The notes below the pieces were generated by a model. That model did no database searches and had not been told where the DNA came from. It worked only from the letters and a program-made list of their open reading frames with translations. DNA of 9,935 nucleotides from Thermoplasmatota archaeon (GTDB lineage: Archaea > Thermoplasmatota > Penumbrarchaeia > Penumbrarchaeales > Penumbrarchaeaceae), in assembly GCA_030595585.1 (NCBI GenBank), contig JAUVCY010000039.1:1-9935 (forward strand), read 5' to 3'. The translations under genes were made by a program, and so were the position numbers. The number at the start of each line of letters is the position of its first letter. The first letter of the stretch is position 1. Positions 6,273 to 9,935 of this stretch are shown piece by piece.

Positions 6273-6720
6273 TCCTTTTTTCCAGGTCGTTCTGGATCCT
6301 TCCGCAGTAGTAACACTTGAATTTGACCGGATCCTCCTGCGCCCTCACCAGTTTGCTAATGACCGGTTCCTTTCCGTTGGTGATGCAGTTGATGTTCTCG
6401 CATCTGACGATACCCTCGATAACCTTTGGAAGTTCGATCTTGAACTTGTCCACTACCTTGAAATCCCTTATGATGCTGATCGTTGCGTTGGGTGTAATAA
6501 CCGCCAGCCTGTTCACCTCTTTATGGTGCAGCTCCTTGTCCTCTATCTTCACTATGTCCTTAAGCTGGTGTTTCTCCGACTGCGCGTACATCGCAATGGA
6601 GAGGCCTGTACTGTAGTCCTGATCTATGTTCAGAAGGGGTAGTATCTTCAGGGCCATGCCAGGTTTAATGTGATCTATCACCGTGCCGTTCCTGAGGGGT
6701 GTGATCTTTACGTCCTTCAT
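6265..6720 (-). CDS. pyrI: Aspartate carbamoyltransferase regulatory subunit
   Basis: This 151-residue protein is the non-catalytic chain of ATCase. It binds nucleotide effectors (CTP, ATP, UTP in studied enzymes) and tethers catalytic trimers through a zinc domain. The nucleotide-binding domain starts with GTVIDHI (residues 12-18), near-identical to the classical PyrI segment. The C-terminal zinc site has four cysteines at 107, 112, 136 and 139, in the family spacing C-x4-C-x23-C-x2-C. All key zinc ligands are present, so an intact zinc domain and allosteric holoenzyme are expected. The start ATG at 6720 lies 2 bp after the pyrB stop and has GGAGGG (- strand, 6732-6727) inside the end of pyrB, so the two are surely co-transcribed and probably coupled. 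The 3' end overlaps pcp by 8 bp, tail to tail. Confidence 0.97.
   Translation of the reverse strand: MKDVKITPLRNGTVIDHIKPGMALKILPLLNIDQDYSTGLSIAMYAQSEKHQLKDIVKIEDKELHHKEVNRLAVITPNATISIIRDFKVVDKFKIELPKVIEGIVRCENINCITNGKEPVISKLVRAQEDPVKFKCYYCGRIQNDLEKRII
6276..6281 (+). terminator. Possible oligo-T terminator of the PKD-pcp transcript
   Basis: A T6 tract begins 4 bases after the pcp stop codon. Archaeal termination often occurs at T-runs without a hairpin. This one lies inside the 3' end of pyrI (antisense), which is where a + strand transcript would need to stop. Confidence 0.3.
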
Positions 6721-6722
6721 CT

Positions 6723-7646
6723 CTAGCCCTCCAGGAGAAGATTAAGCAGGGCCATCCTCACCGGAACGCCGTTGAAGGCCTGCTGAAAATATTTTGCGTG
6801 TGGTGTATCATCCACGGAAAAATGTATCTCATCCACCCTTGGAAGCGGGTGCATCACCGTCATCTTCTTCTTGGCAGGCTCGAGCATTTCTGCCGTTATA
6901 CGGAAGCCCCCGGCAACCTTCATGTACTCCTCAACGTCCGGGAAACGCTCCTTCTGGATCCTGGTCATGTAGAGCACATCCGTATCTTCGATGGTCTCCT
7001 TGATATCATAGGCCATGTCAAAGGAGGCATCCATCCTTTTAAGATCATCGAGAATGTGGTCTACCATCTGGATCCTCTTTGGGGCCACGAAGGTCATCCT
7101 TGCCCCCATTCTCCCGAGCGCCAGGGATAGGGAGTGTGTGGTCCTGCCGTATTTCAGATCTCCACCTATGGTCACGTGGAGTTTGGAGATATCTCCATGG
7201 TTCTGCTGTATTGTGAAGAGGTCCAGAAGGGTCTGGGTAGGGTGCTGACCCGCACCGTCCCCTCCGTTTATGACGGGTATCCTGGAGAAGGTTGCACTGA
7301 GGCGGGCCGCCCCCTCCTTGGGGTGCCTGATGGCGATGATGTCGGAATATCCCTCGGCCATTCTGATAGTGTCAGCCAGGGTTTCCCCTTTGATCAGGGA
7401 GCTGCCCTCCTGGCCGGCAATGGTGATCACGTCGCCTCCCAGCCGGTGCATGGCCGTTTCAAAGGAGAGCCTGGTTCTGGTAGACGCCTCGAAGAAAAGG
7501 GATGCCAGTATCTTGCCGGAGAGTGAATCGTTCTTGACTTCACCCCTGGCAGCGGGGACCATCTTCTCCGCTTCTTTCAGGATAATTTCGATCTCGTTTA
7601 GATCGAGATCGGTTATTGCCACGATATCCCTACCTTTCAGAGACAA
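6723..7646 (-). CDS. pyrB: Aspartate carbamoyltransferase catalytic subunit
   Basis: This 307-residue enzyme joins carbamoyl phosphate and aspartate to give N-carbamoylaspartate, the second step of pyrimidine synthesis. Active-site signatures are all present: SxRTR-type STRTR at 55-59, Lys86 in SSLIKGETLADT, His135 in GQHPTQ, Arg168, Arg229 in TRIQKERF, and HPLPR at 266-270 with VDEI following. Length and motif spacing match bacterial and archaeal catalytic chains. The start is a TTG at 7646-7644, supported by GGAGG (- strand, 7659-7655) with an 8-nt spacer. No upstream ATG offers a better choice. pyrI follows directly, giving a pyrBI operon able to form the allosteric holoenzyme. A TATA-like ATTAAATC on the - strand (about 7689-7682) could start the transcript near 7660. 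Confidence 0.98.
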   Translation of the reverse strand: MSLKGRDIVAITDLDLNEIEIILKEAEKMVPAARGEVKNDSLSGKILASLFFEASTRTRLSFETAMHRLGGDVITIAGQEGSSLIKGETLADTIRMAEGYSDIIAIRHPKEGAARLSATFSRIPVINGGDGAGQHPTQTLLDLFTIQQNHGDISKLHVTIGGDLKYGRTTHSLSLALGRMGARMTFVAPKRIQMVDHILDDLKRMDASFDMAYDIKETIEDTDVLYMTRIQKERFPDVEEYMKVAGGFRITAEMLEPAKKKMTVMHPLPRVDEIHFSVDDTPHAKYFQQAFNGVPVRMALLNLLLEG

Positions 7647-7774
7647 GTCAGCTTCCTCCGAACGGTGTATGCGTTATCGGATTTAATGGTATCGCTAGCC
7701 AGAGCTCGATCATCCTTCGGGTATCTTCTATTAATACGATGAAGCTGATTATATTGTAATGGGGGAAAACAGCT
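7647..7774. promoter_or_regulatory. Divergent promoter region between pyrB and the acyltransferase gene
   Basis: The 128-bp gap must serve both directions. On the - strand an ATTAAATC element at about 7689-7682 lies at a suitable distance for a pyrB transcript with a short leader carrying GGAGG. On the + strand, TTATATT (7749-7755) is centred about 23 bases before ATG 7775, which would give a leaderless transcript. CTATTAATA near 7728-7736 would give a short leader carrying GGGGGA (7761-7766). No operator repeat is obvious. Confidence 0.45.
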
Positions 7775-8608
7775 ATGGGTAGAAGGGATGGGACTCGGGT
7801 CAAGGGGCTGCCGAATTACAGAAGGATGATGCCATTTTTCATGAGGACCAGGGTGGAATCAGCCGTTTACTTCGAGGAGGAGGTCCGGATACAAAAGGCT
7901 CTGGATTTGGCGGAGAGGATGACCCAGGAATACGGTACGAAGGTGACCATATTCCATCTGTTGCTCCACGGGATCGTCAAGACGATCGTCGCCTTTCCCA
8001 GGGCCAACCGTTTCGTCTCCGGGCGCAGGATCTATCAGAGGAACAAGATATGGCTGTCTTTCTCCGTCAAGAAGGAGTACAAGAGCTCCTCACCGATCAC
8101 GGTTGTCAAGAGGGAGTTCATGCCCGGTTTCACCCTCAGGGATACCATAGAGGCCTCCAAGATAGAGATCAAGAAGGCGAGAAAGGAGGGCACCCATTCG
8201 GACAGGGAGGCGGACCTGTTCCTGAAGCTTCCCCGTTTCATGTTATCCTCCGGGTACAAGATCTTCCAGTGGCTTCTCTACTACAATCTGATCCCCTACA
8301 GCTTCATAGAGAAGGACCCGTTCTACGCGACCATGTTCATTGCAAACCTGGGGTCCTTCAACGCGAAGGCCTTCTATCACCACCTGTATGAATACGGGGA
8401 TATCCCGACGTTCGCAGTAATGGGCATGATCGAGGACAAGGTGCTTGTGGAGAACGGTGAGATGGTGGTCCGGAAGGTCCTGCCCATCAAGATCACATAC
8501 GATGAGAGGGGGGAGGACGGCTTCTACATGCACCGGGCTATCTCCTACTTCAATGATCAGCTGGAGAACCCCGAGAAGCTGCTCGAACCGGCGGCGTTCG
8601 TGGAGTGA
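7775..8608 (+). CDS. 2-oxoacid dehydrogenase E2 / CAT-fold acyltransferase-like protein
   Basis: This 277-residue protein resembles the catalytic domain of dihydrolipoamide acyltransferases and chloramphenicol acetyltransferases, standing alone without lipoyl or E1/E3-binding domains. The N-terminus RRDGTRVKGLPNYRRMMPFFMRTRVESAVYF fits stand-alone family members. HLLLHGIVKTIVAFPRANRF (61-80) matches the E2 core helix and strand. MFIANLGSFNAKAF (187-200) matches the E2 NLG segment. The C-terminal active-site region reads YMHRAISYFNDQLENPEKLL (251-270), where E2 enzymes have HRxxDG. The catalytic His253 is kept, but the Asp-Gly pair is replaced by Ser-Tyr. It may therefore use a different acyl donor or mechanism, or be non-catalytic. 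No E1 or E3 gene is nearby. The start ATG 7775 follows GGGGGA with a 9-nt gap. The pseudouridine synthase follows after 9 bp. Confidence 0.75.
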   Translation: MGRRDGTRVKGLPNYRRMMPFFMRTRVESAVYFEEEVRIQKALDLAERMTQEYGTKVTIFHLLLHGIVKTIVAFPRANRFVSGRRIYQRNKIWLSFSVKKEYKSSSPITVVKREFMPGFTLRDTIEASKIEIKKARKEGTHSDREADLFLKLPRFMLSSGYKIFQWLLYYNLIPYSFIEKDPFYATMFIANLGSFNAKAFYHHLYEYGDIPTFAVMGMIEDKVLVENGEMVVRKVLPIKITYDERGEDGFYMHRAISYFNDQLENPEKLLEPAAFVE

Positions 8609-8617
8609 GGTGTTATT

Positions 8618-9334
8618 TTGGGGTTCATCAGGCTTCAGAGATACCTGTCCAGATGCGGGCTGGGCTCCCGTAGAGGGTGCGAGGAGCTCATAACCCTGGG
8701 CAGGGTCTCCGTGAACGGGGAGGTCGTGGATGAGCTTGGAAGTGCCATAGATGAGGATTCCAGGGTTCTCGTGGACGGCAGGAAGGTAACGGTGCTTCCC
8801 CATAGGTATTTCATATTGAACAAGCCCAAGGGCATAATATGCGTCAGGGATGACCCCAGGGGGAGGAGGTGGGTGGTGGATATGATCCCAAAGGAGTTCA
8901 GGCCGGGGTTGTTTCCCGTGGGGCGGCTGGACATTGACACCACAGGTTTGATCCTTATCACCAATGACGGTGACCTCTCCAACAGGATCGCCCACCCCAG
9001 GTATGGGGTCGAGAAGGAGTACGTGGCCCTGGTAAAGGGAAACATGACCGAGGGGGAGCTGAAGGCGATGGAGGAGGGGGTCATGTTGGATACGGGGATG
9101 GTGAAGGGGATACGGATCATCTCCTTCGAGCACGTTGGAGACAGGACCTCCGTAACCCTCAGGATCCACGAGGGGAGGTATCACGTCGTCAAGAGGATAT
9201 TCCTCGCCGTGGGTTCGCGGGTGTATGAGCTTCACCGGAGGGGGATAGGCGAATTGAACGTTGATGATGTTGAGGTGGGGAGCTGGAAGGAGATAGCGAA
9301 GGACCTGATCCTTTCTAAATGCAGGATAGAATGA
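8618..9334 (+). CDS. RsuA-family rRNA pseudouridine synthase
   Basis: This 238-residue protein has an N-terminal S4 RNA-binding domain (about residues 1-58, LQRYLSRCGLGSRRGCEELI and GRVSVNGEVV). A RsuA/RluB/E/F catalytic domain follows: RYFILNKPKGIICV (63-76), then GRLDIDTTGLILITNDGDL (102-120) with catalytic Asp105. The late motif EGRYHVVKRIF (185-195) with ELHRRGIG matches the RsuA form (EGKYHQVKRMF) rather than RluB (EGRNRQVRRM). RsuA in E. coli modifies 16S U516, and the target here is inferred. The start is TTG at 8618, with GAGGTG (8607-8612) 5 nt upstream overlapping the previous stop. An upstream alternative start is not supported. Spacing of 9 bp suggests co-transcription with the acyltransferase. 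This family is mainly bacterial, so transfer into an archaeal lineage is plausible. Confidence 0.92.
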   Translation: MGFIRLQRYLSRCGLGSRRGCEELITLGRVSVNGEVVDELGSAIDEDSRVLVDGRKVTVLPHRYFILNKPKGIICVRDDPRGRRWVVDMIPKEFRPGLFPVGRLDIDTTGLILITNDGDLSNRIAHPRYGVEKEYVALVKGNMTEGELKAMEEGVMLDTGMVKGIRIISFEHVGDRTSVTLRIHEGRYHVVKRIFLAVGSRVYELHRRGIGELNVDDVEVGSWKEIAKDLILSKCRIE

Positions 9335-9476
9335 GGGCTCATCCCGAATATGTATGCCGGTATGGGGGGAAGCTGATCAACGGAGGGAGTCGATCAAATG
9401 AGATATAACATCCTTTGCATGCGAAACTCGTCATATTTGGACAGGGGTTAAGTAATACGATCCGGGCAATATGTAG

Positions 9477-9495
9477 TGAAAATGAGACCTTTTCA
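9477..9495. repeat. TGAGAC palindrome, second copy
   Basis: TGAAAA (9477-9482) and TTTTCA (9490-9495) flank TGAGACC. The 19-nt sequence equals the 389-409 palindrome with one base pair removed from each arm and one loop substitution. It sits between convergent genes. Confidence 0.65.
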
Positions 9496-9511
9496 TTTTG
9501 AATATTTTTAT
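9489..9511 (+). terminator. Likely oligo-T terminator of the acyltransferase-pseudouridine synthase transcript
   Basis: Successive T4, T4 and T5 runs (9490-9493, 9496-9499, 9507-9511) lie between convergent genes, as expected for archaeal termination. The palindrome at 9477-9495 overlaps the first run. Confidence 0.4.
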
Positions 9512-9522
9512 CATATCTATTG

Positions 9523-9927
9523 TCAATGATATGAAAGGTATTCTCTTGATTTCAGTATTCTGATGGTTTTATGATCATATGAAAGAAGATCATTATCCCC
9601 TGAGATTATGTAGTTGCACTTCAATCTTTCAGCACAGGCGATCACATGCGCATCATATTTATCACGGATATCCTTGATAGTAGATATCTTATCAATGTAT
9701 TCTGACTTTTTGATTGTCACAATTCCTGACAGGTCTATGAAACTGTCAAACAGCTCCAGATATTCAGGGAATTTCTTCATGAATACCCTGGTTGCTTCTT
9801 CGATGATATGTTCAGAGATGAACACTTGATCTTCTCTTTTAATTGAGGTTAGAATGACATCCAGTTCATTGCCATCGAAAACAATGGCAGATATCAGTAT
9901 GTTTGTATCAATAAATATTCTATTCAT
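9523..9927 (-). CDS. PIN-domain ribonuclease, probable toxin of a toxin-antitoxin pair
   Basis: This 134-residue protein has the PIN fold, a Mg2+-dependent single-strand RNase. The acidic residues are in place: Asp7 in FIDTNIL, Glu43 or Glu44 in HIIEEATRV, Asp92 in DKYDAHVIACA, and Asp111 and Asp113 in SGDNDLL. Length and motifs fit the 'putative toxin-antitoxin system toxin component, PIN family' group, with sequence specificity and target unknown. The gene is complete, with its start ATG at 9927-9925. Upstream on its strand the sequence reads ATGGTCTGATG, so an upstream frame could end in a TGA sharing one base with this ATG, as is common in antitoxin-toxin operons. The antitoxin itself would lie beyond position 9935. 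The gene is far more AT-rich (about one third GC in a sampled 60 bp) than the genes to its left, consistent with horizontal acquisition. Confidence 0.88.
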   Translation of the reverse strand: MNRIFIDTNILISAIVFDGNELDVILTSIKREDQVFISEHIIEEATRVFMKKFPEYLELFDSFIDLSGIVTIKKSEYIDKISTIKDIRDKYDAHVIACAERLKCNYIISGDNDLLSYDHKTIRILKSREYLSYH

Positions 9928-9935
9928 CAGACCAT

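Larger units (their letters stand above)
9335..9522. other. AT-rich convergent spacer
   Basis: This 188-bp gap lies between the tails of the pseudouridine synthase and the PIN gene. It holds a GGAGGG (9382-9387) followed by a 17-codon frame (9398-9451) that I do not call as a gene, a TGAGAC palindrome (9477-9495) and T-rich sequence at 9489-9511. Base composition falls sharply from GC-rich to AT-rich from about 9400 onward. Confidence 0.5.

Noticed and set aside
7270..7686. 138-codon + strand ORF antisense to pyrB
   Set aside because: pyrB is unambiguous by active-site motifs, and the antisense product resembles nothing known.
8243..9235. 330-codon antisense ORF across the acyltransferase and pseudouridine synthase genes
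   Set aside because: It spans two well-supported + strand genes. Its composition is typical of the complement of GC-biased coding DNA.
9398..9451. 17-codon ORF after GGAGGG at 9382-9387
   Set aside because: Too short and without context. The ribosome-site match may be chance.

Overview
The window looks archaeal, most likely from the Thermoplasmatota or a related euryarchaeal lineage. Separate pyrB and pyrI genes in an operon point to an archaeon. So does a large exported PKD-repeat protein with a C-terminal membrane anchor and many N-glycosylation sequons, and so do TATA-like boxes close to start codons. The lineage is inference, because there is no rRNA or marker gene here. Coding DNA is roughly 50-58% GC. 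The first ~530 bases and the last ~450 bases are much more AT-rich.

Layout. Positions 1-535 hold no gene but are packed almost end to end with inverted repeats (8-436). The set looks like a diverged tandem duplication of a unit of about 175 bp. On the + strand follows a 521-residue cytoplasmic protein of unknown function (536-2101): two helical segments joined by a long Lys/Pro/Glu linker. A structured 257-bp spacer holds two small hairpins and a 38-codon reading frame with a strong ribosome binding site. That frame overlaps the start of the next gene, a 1090-residue PKD-repeat surface protein (2359-5631). A pyroglutamyl-peptidase I gene (5661-6272) follows 29 bp later.

On the - strand lie pyrB (7646-6723) and pyrI (6720-6265), the catalytic and regulatory subunits of aspartate carbamoyltransferase. 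They are separated by 2 bp, and pyrI overlaps the 3' end of the peptidase gene tail to tail by 8 bp. Across a short divergent promoter region, the + strand carries an orphan acyltransferase of the 2-oxoacid dehydrogenase E2/CAT fold (7775-8608) and an RsuA-type rRNA pseudouridine synthase (8618-9334), probably co-transcribed. A 188-bp AT-rich spacer separates these from a convergent PIN-domain ribonuclease gene (9927-9523) whose likely antitoxin partner lies beyond the window edge.

How they work together. The only clear pathway unit is pyrBI (pyrimidine synthesis, with allosteric regulation). The rest are a surface protein, a peptidase, an acyltransferase, an rRNA modifier and a probable toxin, with no shared pathway visible. 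The most unusual signals are the tiled hairpin region at the left end, a 19-21 nt palindrome found in near-identical form at both ends of the window, and the structured leader with a small ORF ahead of the PKD gene.
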